DNA from: Paenibacillus sp. FSL K6-1096 | Lineage (GTDB): Bacteria; Bacillota; Bacilli; Paenibacillales; Paenibacillaceae | Direction of reading: 5' to 3' | Length of the DNA: 64,000 nucleotides | Assembly (NCBI RefSeq): GCF_037977055.1 | Contig: NZ_CP150274.1 | Span: 4,092,001-4,156,000, forward strand | Part shown: one piece after another, positions 7,678-16,063 of the stretch | Position numbering within the stretch: position 1 is the first letter of the stretch | How the letters are laid out: every line of letters starts with the position of its first letter | Notes under the pieces: generated by a model | Database searches by the model: none | Seen by the model: the letters and a program-made list of their open reading frames with translations, nothing else | Told to the model about the DNA's origin: nothing | Made by a program: the position numbers and the translations under genes

Positions 7678-9195
7678 ATGGGAATTCACCGGGGGAAGGC
7701 GGCTGTAACCATTGTTCTGCTGCTGTGTGTAGGTCTATACGGCTCGTGGCTTGAGATGTTTTGGGGGCATAAGCTGGTCTATCTGCTGCTGGCGGCAGCG
7801 CTTGCCGGATTCGTGCTGGACAACTGGCGCCGCGGGGCGCAGAGCGTCCGGGAGCTGGCGGATGCCAGAGGCAGAGTGGAGCAGCTTGGCAACGAGATTG
7901 TGGTTACCGCAGACCGGCTGCACGGCGCACTGGAGGAGATTTCCCGCCATACCGAAGGGCTGCAGCAGACCGCAGATTATTCCCATGCCTATGAAGTGGA
8001 CCTGCAGGTCCGCAGCAATGAGGCGAAGGCGAATATTGAGGGCGCTTTTGCCACGATGGGCGGAGTGGCGGCAGTGACCGGACAGATTGAAGAGCTGGCT
8101 GCCAGGCTGGACACGGCGATGCAGGCGGCGCGCGCGGGAATGGCCGAGATGGTGGATTCGCTGAAGAATACAGACGGGGTTATGGAGGGGCTCCAGAAGC
8201 AGAGTGGCGATATGCTGGACAAATTCACCGCATTAAGCGGGCATATTGCGATGGTCGAGGAGATGAATGCCCTGATCGTCGGCATCGGCAATGAGACCTC
8301 GCTCTTGGCTCTCAATGCTTCTATCGAGGCCGCGCGGGCAGGGGAAGCGGGCCGGGGCTTCGCGGTGGTGGCCGGACGGATCAGGCAGCTTGCCGATCAG
8401 AGCCGCGACTCGGTGGAGCGCTCCTCCGCTGTGCTGCTGGATCTCAACCGCGGCATGCGCGAGGTGCTGGAATCGGTAACGAAGGAACAGGCGGCGGTAG
8501 AGCATGGCGTGAATGAAGTGGCGACCGTGAAGCAGCGTCTCGGGGAGATCTCGGCCCGGGTGGAGGAGGTAGGCACGGTGGTGACGGAATCGGCAGCAGC
8601 GGCCGAGCAGCAGAGCCGGCTGATTGAAGAGATGACCGGCGAGCTGAGCGGCGCGGTGGGCATTGTCAATGAGACGATCGCCGGTGTCGATCTCACCCTG
8701 GAGCAGGTGACGCGCCAGCGGACACAGATCGGGCAGCTGAACGGAATCAGCGCCAGCCTGCTGCTGGAGTCTCAGGCTCTGCAGCATTCGGTGAACGGCA
8801 TTGCCGGGCGTGAGGTTATTGAGATGGGCCAATACTCGGCCCGGCTGCAGGAGATGCAGGCCCTGCTCCAGACCATAGCTGGCAAGCCGGAGCTGTATCC
8901 TCCTGATGCGGATATCCATGGCCGGGTGCTGGCGGCGTGTATGCGGCAGGCGCCGGATGTGCAGGCGATCTGGTCGAACCGGACAGACGGTACATTTATC
9001 TATTCTGAGCCTGCGGCCGGGCTGCTGAATGCGAAGCGCCGTGACTGGTGGAACGGGGCAATGAAGGAAGGGCAGTTCGTATCGCAGCCGTATGTATCGG
9101 CGATTACGAAGCGTTCCTGCATCACCCTCTCCAGAACGATCACGGACGAACAGGGAGAGATCGTCGGTGTGGTCGGAATTGATCTGGCGGTGTAA
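7678..9195 (+). CDS. Methyl-accepting chemotaxis-type protein with C-terminal cytoplasmic sensor
   Basis: 505 residues. Two membrane helices (about 8-45) with almost no outside loop are followed by a coiled-coil signalling region (about 60-370). This contains the MCP hairpin tip pattern ([37 protein letters not shown]). The last 100 residues form a separate alpha/beta segment ending SRTITDEQGEIVGVVGIDL, the typical end of a PDC/Cache sensor. This puts the sensor in the cytoplasm after the signalling hairpin, reversed from usual chemoreceptors. SD GGAGTGAG about 10 nt before ATG. A strong terminator follows. Confidence 0.85.
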   Translation: MGIHRGKAAVTIVLLLCVGLYGSWLEMFWGHKLVYLLLAAALAGFVLDNWRRGAQSVRELADARGRVEQLGNEIVVTADRLHGALEEISRHTEGLQQTADYSHAYEVDLQVRSNEAKANIEGAFATMGGVAAVTGQIEELAARLDTAMQAARAGMAEMVDSLKNTDGVMEGLQKQSGDMLDKFTALSGHIAMVEEMNALIVGIGNETSLLALNASIEAARAGEAGRGFAVVAGRIRQLADQSRDSVERSSAVLLDLNRGMREVLESVTKEQAAVEHGVNEVATVKQRLGEISARVEEVGTVVTESAAAAEQQSRLIEEMTGELSGAVGIVNETIAGVDLTLEQVTRQRTQIGQLNGISASLLLESQALQHSVNGIAGREVIEMGQYSARLQEMQALLQTIAGKPELYPPDADIHGRVLAACMRQAPDVQAIWSNRTDGTFIYSEPAAGLLNAKRRDWWNGAMKEGQFVSQPYVSAITKRSCITLSRTITDEQGEIVGVVGIDLAV

Positions 9196-9201
9196 GGCTA
9201 C

Positions 9202-9251
9202 TAAACAAAGAGCAGGCTATCCCCGGCAGGGAACAGCCTGCTCTTTGTTTA
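9202..9251. terminator. Bidirectional terminator
   Basis: A 17-bp perfect stem (TAAACAAAGAGCAGGCT and its complement) encloses a 16-nt loop with A/T tails on both sides. It can serve the chemoreceptor gene from the left and the nucleotidyltransferase gene from the right. Confidence 0.9.
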
Positions 9252-9327
9252 GGATGTTGCCCGGTGAAGCGGGGCAGCGGCTGTAATAGTTAGGGCGGTA
9301 GCATACTAACTGTGGCGCAGGCTGCCG

Positions 9328-9906
9328 CTAACGCTTCCCTGCCGGTAACACCCGCACACCGGTCCAGATGCTCTGCCAGTTCTTGCGGGCCATTCTCTTC
9401 TCATAGACCGGCCAGAGATGCGGATTGGCGGCGAAGTAAGGCGTGGGCCGCACCACCAGCTGAAGCGCATCCTCTACCCCATGGGGAGCGGCCAGAATCA
9501 CTTCGCCGTCCCCGCGGAGGGAGAGGCCGAGCGCTGTCGCCGTCTCCGGGAACATGGACATGGCATCCGTGGAGGACCGGTAAGGCTTCAGATCATTCAC
9601 CTTATGCATCCTTGCCTGGTTCTTGACCGACCAGGGAATGCCGGGGTGCTGCTGCGTGAGGCCGGCCTCCCTTAATTTCTCGGTCTCCTCCCCCAGCTCG
9701 CTGCGGTCATAGTAGATGACATCAATATCCTGGAGCGGGGTCCGCTCCGTATATCCGTGCTGCACATCCCAGATCTTGGAGCGCACGAACCCGGCGCATA
9801 CCCACCAGTCCGGCAGTTGCAGCGCAGCGGCTGAGGCCAGAATTTCCATCATCCAGGCATCCTCCTTCACCACCCGGAGAATGTCCGATTCATTATGGAG
9901 CTGCAT
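9328..9906 (-). CDS. Nucleotidyltransferase-like protein (DUF925/COG3575 type)
   Basis: 192 residues from ATG 9906, preceded by AAGGAAGGGG at 8 nt; a longer frame to 9984 has no SD. The sequence has WVCAGFVRSKIWD followed by PLQDIDVIYYD, the G...DxD arrangement of the nucleotidyltransferase fold found in COG3575 proteins. The C-terminus contains NPHLWPVYEKRMARKNW, also typical. The biochemical role of this family is not established. It stands alone, sharing only a bidirectional terminator with its left neighbour. Confidence 0.8.
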   Translation of the reverse strand: MQLHNESDILRVVKEDAWMMEILASAAALQLPDWWVCAGFVRSKIWDVQHGYTERTPLQDIDVIYYDRSELGEETEKLREAGLTQQHPGIPWSVKNQARMHKVNDLKPYRSSTDAMSMFPETATALGLSLRGDGEVILAAPHGVEDALQLVVRPTPYFAANPHLWPVYEKRMARKNWQSIWTGVRVLPAGKR

Positions 9907-10017
9907 ATTTGGCACCCCTTCCTTATCGCTGATTAAGGAATACATGCAGGCGTTCTTCCCTAGCGCTGTACCCGGTCTGTCCATTATATACCATTTGCAC
10001 AGAGAGCGTTGACCCGA

Positions 10018-10046
10018 TTGCTATAAGAAAGGCCCCATCTTATAAT
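10018..10046 (+). promoter_or_regulatory. SigA promoter of the LytS-type kinase gene
   Basis: TTGCTA and TATAAT are separated by 17 bp. The SD and the GTG start of the kinase follow at 10067 and 10079. Confidence 0.65.
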
Positions 10047-10078
10047 GAACCCGTAGAACATCTGGTGGAGGCGTGAAT

Positions 10079-11740
10079 GTGCAATATAATCTGAGTATTT
10101 TGCTGCAATTGTTTGAGCGGGCAGCGCTGCTGCTGATGTGCCTGTTCGTGCTGACCCGGGTGCCGAGGTTTAAAGAGATTTTTGCCAAAGGGGTCCATGC
10201 TCCGCAGGAGCTGGCGATGGTTACAGTGATCTTCAGCCTGTTCGCCATCTTCGGAACCTACAGCGGCATTAACGTGGAGGGATCGCTGGTCAATGTGCGG
10301 ATCATCGCCATTATCACCGGCGGCATTCTGTTCGGCCCCTGGGTCGGGCTGATTACCGGGGTCATCTCGGGTGTGCACCGCTTCCTGATTGATATCGGCG
10401 GGGTGACCTCGCTTCCATGCCTGATAACAAGTGTTACGGCTGGGATTGTATCCGGGATTATCTACCGGCGCACCTCCCCGGGCCGCCGCTGGATGGCCGC
10501 CATTGCCGCCGGGATGGCCTGCGAGGCGCTGACGATGGCGCTGATCCTGATGATGGCTGATCCCCATTCGCTGGGGGTGGATATCGTGTCGAAGATTGCT
10601 TTTCCGATGATTACCGGTCAGGTCTGTGCCGGATTGATCGTTACTCTGGTGCAGAGCGTAGAGGGAGAGAAGGAACGGATTGCCGCCATGCAGTCCAAGC
10701 TTGCGCTGGATATTGCCAACAAGACGCTGCCCTATTTCCGCAGTATTAATCCGGAGTCGCTGCGCACCATCTGCGGCATTATCAAAGACGACATCGGAGC
10801 GGATGCGGTGGCCATTACCGATACCCGGGTGATTCTGGCTTATGTCGGGGTCGGGGAAGAGTATTATGCCGAGGCCAATGAGATTATCAGTGAGGAGACC
10901 AAGCAGACGCTGAGCAGCGGGGAGATCACCATCCGCGATGATGATACGGAGTACCTGAACCGGGATATCCGCTCGCTGATCATCATTCCGCTGAAGGAGA
11001 AGGGCGAGGTGACGGGGTCACTCAAGATCTACTATACCAAGGCCCACAAAATCACCTATTCCCTCCAGGCGATGGCTGTGGGGCTGTCGCAGATCATCTC
11101 CACGCTGATGGAGGTGTCGCGGGTCGAGGGGATCAAAGAGATGGCCAACAAGGCCGAGCTCAAAGCGCTGCAAACGAGCATCAATCCCCATTTTCTGTTC
11201 AATGCGCTGAATGCCATTATCTCCTCGATCCGGGTGGACCCGGACAAGGCACGCGAGCTGATCGTCAATCTGTCGGGCTACATGCGCTATAATCTGGAGC
11301 TGAACGATGAATTCATCGACATCCGGCATGAGCTGCAGCAGGTTCAGCATTATGTCGAGATTGAGAAGGCACGCTTCGGCAGCCGCCTGAGCGTTGTGTA
11401 TGATATTGATGAGCTGGCGGTGCGGATTCCGAGTCTGATTATTCAGCCGCTGGTGGAGAATGCGATTGTGCACGGTATTTTGAAGGCGAAGGGCAAGGGA
11501 ACGGTAGAGATCTCAGTTAAGGACCGCGGAGACCGCGTAAGGGTGAGAATTGCCGATAGCGGAGCGGGGATCAGTGAAGAGACGATTGCGAAGGTCTACA
11601 GCGGAAGCATGGAAGGCAACAAAATCGGCCTCTACAACGTGCACCAGCGGATCAAGCTGATCTACGGCACGGGGCTGACCATCCACCGGCTGGCGAAGGG
11701 GACGGAAATCTATTTTGATGTGATAAAGGAGCAGCGATGA
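10079..11740 (+). CDS. LytS/YpdA-type 5TM sensor histidine kinase
   Basis: 553 residues. Start taken at GTG 10079 because GGAGG (10067-10071) is 7 nt away; the GTG at 10073 is too close. Five to six membrane helices form the 5TMR-LYT sensor (about 1-195), a GAF domain spans about 210-355, and then a His_kinase domain with [10 protein letters not shown] (phosphorylated His near residue 370). The HATPase is at the C-terminus with [10 protein letters not shown] and GSGISEE-like motifs. Its stop overlaps the regulator start (ATGA), so the two are co-translated. The family includes LytS and the pyruvate sensors YpdA and BtsS. The adjacent YhjX-like transporter favours pyruvate sensing here. Confidence 0.9.
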   Translation: MQYNLSILLQLFERAALLLMCLFVLTRVPRFKEIFAKGVHAPQELAMVTVIFSLFAIFGTYSGINVEGSLVNVRIIAIITGGILFGPWVGLITGVISGVHRFLIDIGGVTSLPCLITSVTAGIVSGIIYRRTSPGRRWMAAIAAGMACEALTMALILMMADPHSLGVDIVSKIAFPMITGQVCAGLIVTLVQSVEGEKERIAAMQSKLALDIANKTLPYFRSINPESLRTICGIIKDDIGADAVAITDTRVILAYVGVGEEYYAEANEIISEETKQTLSSGEITIRDDDTEYLNRDIRSLIIIPLKEKGEVTGSLKIYYTKAHKITYSLQAMAVGLSQIISTLMEVSRVEGIKEMANKAELKALQTSINPHFLFNALNAIISSIRVDPDKARELIVNLSGYMRYNLELNDEFIDIRHELQQVQHYVEIEKARFGSRLSVVYDIDELAVRIPSLIIQPLVENAIVHGILKAKGKGTVEISVKDRGDRVRVRIADSGAGISEETIAKVYSGSMEGNKIGLYNVHQRIKLIYGTGLTIHRLAKGTEIYFDVIKEQR

Positions 11741-12468
11741 GAGCGATTATTGTCGAGGACGAAGTGCTGGCCAGGCAGGAGCTGGCTTATCTGATTAAGG
11801 CACACAGCGGGTTCGAGATTGCCGCGGAATTCGAGGACGGGCTGGATGCGCTGAAATATCTGCAGACGGAGCAGGTGGAGGTGATTTTCCTGGATATCAA
11901 TGTGCCCTCCATCGACGGGGTATTGCTTGCGCATAATATCAGCCGGTTCGCGGTCAAGCCGTACATTGTATTCATCACCGCCTATAAGGAGCATGCCGCT
12001 GAGGCCTTCGAGATAGAAGCGTTCGATTATATTCTGAAGCCTTACAGTGAGGCGCGTATCCAAGCGATGCTGAAGAAGCTGGAAGGAGCGATCGCGGCCG
12101 GAAGCCGCCAGGGGAAGGAAGGTGCGGTTAAGCCCAGCAGCGGGAAGGTCAATCTGTGGAAAAATGAAAAGATCATCGTCGTCGATGCGGACGAGATCTA
12201 TTATGCTTCGGCTCAGGAGAAGACGACGAGTGTGATCACTAAGGGGGAGGAATACAGCATGTCCTTAAGCATCAGCGAGTTTCACACCCGTCTGCCCCAG
12301 GAGCAGTTCTTCCGCTGCCACCGCTCCTACATTGTCAACCTGTCCAAAATCAAGGAGATCATCCCCTGGTTCAATAATACCTATTTGCTGCGGCTGCGCG
12401 ATCTGGAGTTCGAGGTTCCGGTCAGCCGCAGCAAGGTGAAGGAATTCAGGCAGCTTATGCGCCTCTAA
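11737..12468 (+). CDS. LytTR-family response regulator (LytR/YpdB-type)
   Basis: 243 residues. A receiver domain (1-120) has the acidic pair VEDE, the phospho-acceptor in [12 protein letters not shown] and Lys in ILKPYS. A LytTR DNA-binding domain follows (about 140-243) with [18 protein letters not shown] and SRSKVKEF. It is co-translated with the kinase. A direct repeat of the YpdB type starts 2 bp after its stop codon, in front of the transporter gene it probably activates. Confidence 0.92.
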   Translation: MRAIIVEDEVLARQELAYLIKAHSGFEIAAEFEDGLDALKYLQTEQVEVIFLDINVPSIDGVLLAHNISRFAVKPYIVFITAYKEHAAEAFEIEAFDYILKPYSEARIQAMLKKLEGAIAAGSRQGKEGAVKPSSGKVNLWKNEKIIVVDADEIYYASAQEKTTSVITKGEEYSMSLSISEFHTRLPQEQFFRCHRSYIVNLSKIKEIIPWFNNTYLLRLRDLEFEVPVSRSKVKEFRQLMRL

Positions 12469-12469
12469 C

Positions 12470-12500
12470 GGCAATTCATTCCTTGTCTCTGTCATCTCAT
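12470..12500 (+). promoter_or_regulatory. YpdB-type direct-repeat operator
   Basis: GGCAATTCAT (12470-12479) and GTCATCTCAT (12491-12500) are direct repeats exactly 21 bp apart. They match the E. coli YpdB site GGCATTTCAT-N11-GGCATTTCAT at 9/10 and 8/10 positions. A -10 box TACAAT (12533-12538) lies downstream with a poor -35, as expected for an activated promoter. Confidence 0.7.
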
Positions 12501-12599
12501 TCCGGATTTCTCTCAGAATTTGCTCTTTTCGCTACAATGAAGAGGCAAAGCAAGCCTTGAAGCGATTACAGCGACTTCAGAGAGAAAGAAGGAATTCTC

Positions 12600-13859
12600 A
12601 TGATAACGGATACAGCCAGCAAACGGTGGCTCATTGTACTGGGCACAGTGATTATGCAAATGGGACTCGGGACGATTTATACCTGGAGCCTGTTCAATGC
12701 CCATCTGGTCAGCAAATTCGGTTGGGAGCTCAGCTCGGTTTCTATAACTTTTTCGATCACCAGCTTCGCCCTGGCCTTCGCTACATTATTCGCCGGGAAG
12801 CTGCAGGACCGGTTCGGCCTCCGCAGACTGACCGCCGCGGCCGGAATCATGCTCGGGCTGGGGCTGATGTTAAGCTCGCAGGCCAGCTCTCTGCCGGTGT
12901 TCTACCTGCTGGCCGGCGTTGTGGTCGGATATGCCGACGGAACGGCGTACATTACGTCACTGTCCAACCTGATGAAGTGGTTCCCGAAGAACAAAGGGCT
13001 GATCTCCGGCGTCTCCGTAGGAGCATACGGAACAGGCAGTCTGATCTTCAAATATATCAACGGCAGCCTGATTGAATCGGCGGGGGTGTCGAATGCTTTT
13101 CTGTACTGGGGCCTGATCGTCATGGTGATGATTGTGACCGGCTCACTGCTGGTCCGGGAAGCACCTGCGGCTGCTCCGGCAACTGCTGCACCTGCGGCAG
13201 GAAACCGGGCATCTGGGGCGGCAGTGCTGCCCAAGGATTATACCGTGAAGCAAATGCTGCGCACGAAGGAAGCATACCTGCTGTTCGTAATCTTCTTCAC
13301 CGCCTGCATGAGCGGGCTCTATCTGATCGGAATCGTGAAGGACATCGGCGTGCAGCTGGCGGGGTTGGATGTAGCGGCGGCAGCGAATGCAGTGGCAATG
13401 ATTGCCATCTTTAATACGGCCGGACGCCTGATTCTCGGGGCTTTGTCTGATAAAATGAACCGGCTGAAGCTGATTAGTGCCACTCTGGCGGTCACGGCTA
13501 TTGCGATGTTCACCCTCAGCTATGCTACGCTCAGCTACGGGCTGTTCTTCGCCTGTGTTGCGGCCATCGCCTTCTGCTTCGGCGGCAACATCACCATTTT
13601 CCCGGCGATTGTCAGCGACTTCTTCGGTCTGAAGAACCACAGCAAGAACTATGGCATCGTCTACCAGGGCTTCGGGATCGGCGCATTGTCCGGCTCGTTC
13701 ATCGCCGCCTTCCTGGGCGGATTCAAGCCCACCTTCATCATCATCGGCCTGCTGTGTGTCCTGGCCTGCCTTCTGGCAGTTTCGCTGAAGCCTCCGGTAG
13801 CGGCAAGACGGACCAAAGCCAAGGGAATGAGTCTGAAGCCTTCACGGCATTCAGCTTAA
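12600..13859 (+). CDS. OFA/MFS transporter, YhjX-like (probable pyruvate uptake)
   Basis: 419 residues with 12 predicted membrane helices. The sequence follows E. coli YhjX closely along its length, for example TIYTWSLFNAHL, AGKLQDRFGLRR, VGYADGTAYITSLSNLMKWF, FTACMSGLYLIGIVKDI and SDFFGLKNHSKNYG. YhjX is a pyruvate:proton symporter in the oxalate/formate antiporter family and the main target of YpdAB. Here the gene follows a YpdAB-like pair and its operator, so the whole module looks conserved. The SD is AAGGA about 8 nt before ATG. An oxalate or formate substrate remains possible. Confidence 0.88.
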   Translation: MITDTASKRWLIVLGTVIMQMGLGTIYTWSLFNAHLVSKFGWELSSVSITFSITSFALAFATLFAGKLQDRFGLRRLTAAAGIMLGLGLMLSSQASSLPVFYLLAGVVVGYADGTAYITSLSNLMKWFPKNKGLISGVSVGAYGTGSLIFKYINGSLIESAGVSNAFLYWGLIVMVMIVTGSLLVREAPAAAPATAAPAAGNRASGAAVLPKDYTVKQMLRTKEAYLLFVIFFTACMSGLYLIGIVKDIGVQLAGLDVAAAANAVAMIAIFNTAGRLILGALSDKMNRLKLISATLAVTAIAMFTLSYATLSYGLFFACVAAIAFCFGGNITIFPAIVSDFFGLKNHSKNYGIVYQGFGIGALSGSFIAAFLGGFKPTFIIIGLLCVLACLLAVSLKPPVAARRTKAKGMSLKPSRHSA

Positions 13860-13953
13860 ACCATATATAGCAATATGTCGGCTGGACATAATTAGAGACA
13901 AAGAGACAAGAGTCAAGAGACAAGAGTCAAAAAACAAAGAGATTAGTTTGGAG

Positions 13954-14003
13954 AAGAGGCGTTCCTGCGCTTGCGTAAGCGGGTGGGGGAGTGTCTCTTT
14001 TTC
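13954..14003 (+). terminator. Possible terminator after the YhjX-like gene
   Basis: An inner hairpin CGCTT-GCGT-AAGCG lies inside an imperfect outer stem (GAGGC with GTCTC, TTCC with GGGG), followed by TTTTT. A 14-bp tandem duplication (13902-13929, AGAGACAAGAGTCA twice) lies just before it. Confidence 0.45.
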
Positions 14004-14022
14004 GTTGTTGGGGAAGCGATGA

Positions 14023-14300
14023 TGTATGCGGAAAACTGGATACAATGTATGCGGAAAACCGAACACATTCGGCGCAGCGTGGGCGTGTGGAAGGAATGTA
14101 TGCGAAAAACCGAATACATTCGGCGCAGCGTGGGCGCATGGGATCAATATATGCGAAAAACCGAACACATTCGGCGCAGTGTGGGCGTGTGGAAGGAATG
14201 TATGCGAAAAACCGAACACATTCGGCGCAGTGTGGGCGCGTGGGCGGAATGTATGCTGAAAACAGTATACAATGGACTCGCGAAAGGTGCGTGGGCTGAA
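14023..14300. repeat. Tandem array I: 51-bp units, TGTATGCG...CCGAAYACA cores
   Basis: Six cores start at 14023, 14046, 14097, 14148, 14199 and 14250. From the second on, each step is exactly 51 bp. Each core is a 22-bp imperfect dyad (TGTATGCG-AAAAA-CCGAATACA and variants). Intervening sequence (TTCGGCGCAGTGTGGGCG...) is also conserved between units. Not coding: 51 is a multiple of 3, so open frames arise by chance in several frames. It lies between convergent genes. Confidence 0.9.
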
Positions 14301-14328
14301 TGACTAAGCGCAAGGCAATCGGCTCCAA

Positions 14329-14530
14329 TGTAATCGGAAAACCGACCACAATGGGCACGTTGAGGGTGTGTAGGCAGAATGTAATCGGAAAACCGACCAC
14401 AATGGGCACGTTGAGGGTGTGTAGGCAGAATGTAATCGGAAAACCGACCACAATGGGCACGTTGAGGGTGCGTAGGCAGAATGTAATCGGAAAACCGACC
14501 ACAGTGGGTACATCGAGGGTGGCTGCCGGA
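14329..14530. repeat. Tandem array II: 51-bp units, TGTAATCGGAAAACCGA cores
   Basis: Four units start at 14329, 14380, 14431 and 14482, each exactly 51 bp apart and almost identical. The core contains a perfect hairpin TCGG-AAAA-CCGA flanked by TGT and ACA. The spacer (ATGGGCACGTTGAGGGTGTG) differs from array I although the period is the same. Confidence 0.9.
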
Positions 14531-14596
14531 AACAGACAGGAGGATGGTGGCATAAGCGGGTATGGCGGAGGCGGGGGCACAATCAGCGGATATAAC

Positions 14597-14642
14597 AAAA
14601 AAGGCATCCGGGAAGCGTAGGGTTACGCTCCAGCGGGTGCCT
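14597..14642 (-). terminator. Terminator of the odhAB operon
   Basis: On the minus strand, GGCACCCG pairs with CGGATGCC and, inside, AGCGTA with TACGCT. TTTTTT follows (plus-strand A run 14597-14602). It lies 46 bp after the odhB stop. Confidence 0.85.
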
Positions 14643-14687
14643 TTGTGTTCATCAGGTAAATGGTTGGAGAAGCGATGGGCCGGGGGC

Positions 14688-15992
14688 TTAGCCTTCCAGC
14701 AGCAGCGCCTCAGGGTCTTCCAGCAGCTCCTTGACCTTGACCAGGAAGCTGACGGCCTCTGAGCCGTCTACGATCCGGTGATCATAGGATAAGGCGATGT
14801 ACATCATCGGGCGGTTGACGGTGCGCTCCTCGTCCAGTGCGATGGGGCGCAGCTGGATTTTGTGCATCCCGAGAATACCGACCTGCGGGGTGTTGAGGAT
14901 TGGTGTGGACAGCAGGGACCCGAACACGCCGCCGTTCGTGATGGTGAAGGTTCCGCCCTGCAGCTCCGGCAGGCTGAGCGTGTTGGCCCGCGCCTTGGAG
15001 GCGAGCTCGCCAATCTGCCGCTCGATCTCAGGGAAGCTCAGCCGGTCCGCATCGCGGACGACCGGAACGACCAGGCCTTCCTTGGCGGCTACGGCAATGC
15101 CGATGTCGTAATACTTCTTCAGCAGGAGATCCTCGCCGTCGATCTCGGCATTCAGCATCGGGTAGGCCTTCAGCGCGCCGATGACAGCCTTGGTGAAGAA
15201 GGACATGAAGCCGAGTCCGACCTCGTGCTTCTCCTTGAAGGCATCCTTGCGGCGTTTGCGGATGTCGAGAATCGCGGTCATGTCCACCTCGTTGAAGGTG
15301 GTCAGCATCGCTGCCGTCTGCTGCGCTTCGACGAGGCGGCTGGCAATGGTCAGCCGCCGCCGCGACATGCGCTTGCGCTCGGTCGCTTTGCCGTCCTCGG
15401 CGTGCGGCGCCTTGCCCGCCGCAGCGGACGGCTTCGCCGGCTCCGGCCGCGCCGCCGGAGCCGCTGGCGCAGCCGCCTGCGGCGCAGCTGCGCTATGGCC
15501 ATTCACATCGGCCTGGCCAATCCGGCCGATAGGGTCGCGGGCAGAGACCTCGCCGAGGTCGATGCCCCGCTCCCGTGCCAGCTTGCGCGCCCCCGGCGAA
15601 GCCAGGGCCGCAGCGCCGGCCGCCGCAACTTCGGCGGCGGCAGGAGCCGCAGCGGCGGGAACAGCCGCTGCTGGCGCAGGCTCGGCAGCCGCAGGCGCGC
15701 TGCCGCCCTGCGGTGCGCTGGCAGCAGCAGGTGCGCTGCCAGCAGCCCCCGCCCCGGCGGCGGTGTCAATGATGCCGATGGCTTCGCCTACGGCAACATT
15801 GTCGCCCGCCTGGCGGAGGATGGAGGAGATCACGCCGTCCTCCTCCGCGCTGATCTCCAGATTGACCTTGTCGGTCTCAAGCTCGGCAAGCACATCCCCC
15901 TGGCCGACAGTGTCGCCCTCTTTCACCAGCCATTTGTAGATCGTTCCTTCGGAAATGGATTCGCCCAGATCGGGTACTTTGATTTCGGACAC
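14688..15992 (-). CDS. odhB: Dihydrolipoyllysine succinyltransferase (E2 of 2-oxoglutarate dehydrogenase)
   Basis: 434 residues from a GTG at 15992, with GGAGG 9 nt upstream. A lipoyl domain (1-76) carries the lipoylated Lys in [10 protein letters not shown] near residue 43. A very long Ala/Pro linker follows, then a peripheral-subunit-binding domain ([18 protein letters not shown], about 133-165). Another Ala/Pro linker leads to the catalytic acyltransferase (about 205-434) with the active-site motif [12 protein letters not shown] near the end. It transfers succinyl groups from E1 to CoA in the TCA cycle. It is the second gene of an operon with odhA; the E3 gene is not here. Confidence 0.97.
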   Translation of the reverse strand: MSEIKVPDLGESISEGTIYKWLVKEGDTVGQGDVLAELETDKVNLEISAEEDGVISSILRQAGDNVAVGEAIGIIDTAAGAGAAGSAPAAASAPQGGSAPAAAEPAPAAAVPAAAAPAAAEVAAAGAAALASPGARKLARERGIDLGEVSARDPIGRIGQADVNGHSAAAPQAAAPAAPAARPEPAKPSAAAGKAPHAEDGKATERKRMSRRRLTIASRLVEAQQTAAMLTTFNEVDMTAILDIRKRRKDAFKEKHEVGLGFMSFFTKAVIGALKAYPMLNAEIDGEDLLLKKYYDIGIAVAAKEGLVVPVVRDADRLSFPEIERQIGELASKARANTLSLPELQGGTFTITNGGVFGSLLSTPILNTPQVGILGMHKIQLRPIALDEERTVNRPMMYIALSYDHRIVDGSEAVSFLVKVKELLEDPEALLLEG

Positions 15993-16035
15993 AGGCCGTT
16001 ACCTCCCCAAATATAGTGGATTGTATGATCGTGAG

Positions 16036-16063
16036 ACCGTCCTGCTGCAATCAGGAGGACGGT
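16036..16063 (-). other. Hairpin over the odhA stop codon
   Basis: An inverted repeat (GACCGTCCTGCTG against CAGGAGGACGGT with a CAAT loop) spans the odhA stop (16051-16053) and the start of the gap to odhB. No T run follows, so it is not a classic terminator. It may protect the odhA mRNA end or tune odhB expression. Confidence 0.55.

Noticed and set aside
14023..14530. CRISPR-like look (about 25-bp repeat, 26-bp spacer)
   Set aside because: The supposed spacers are conserved from unit to unit, cores vary, and no cas gene is nearby.
13971..14620. Overlapping open frames of 77-226 codons on both strands across arrays I and II
   Set aside because: The 51-bp unit equals 17 codons, so any frame without a stop in one unit stays open through the array. 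There is no SD, and several frames are open at once.
14862..16016. 384-codon open frame on the plus strand
   Set aside because: Antisense shadow of odhB, including its Ala/Pro linkers, with no domain.
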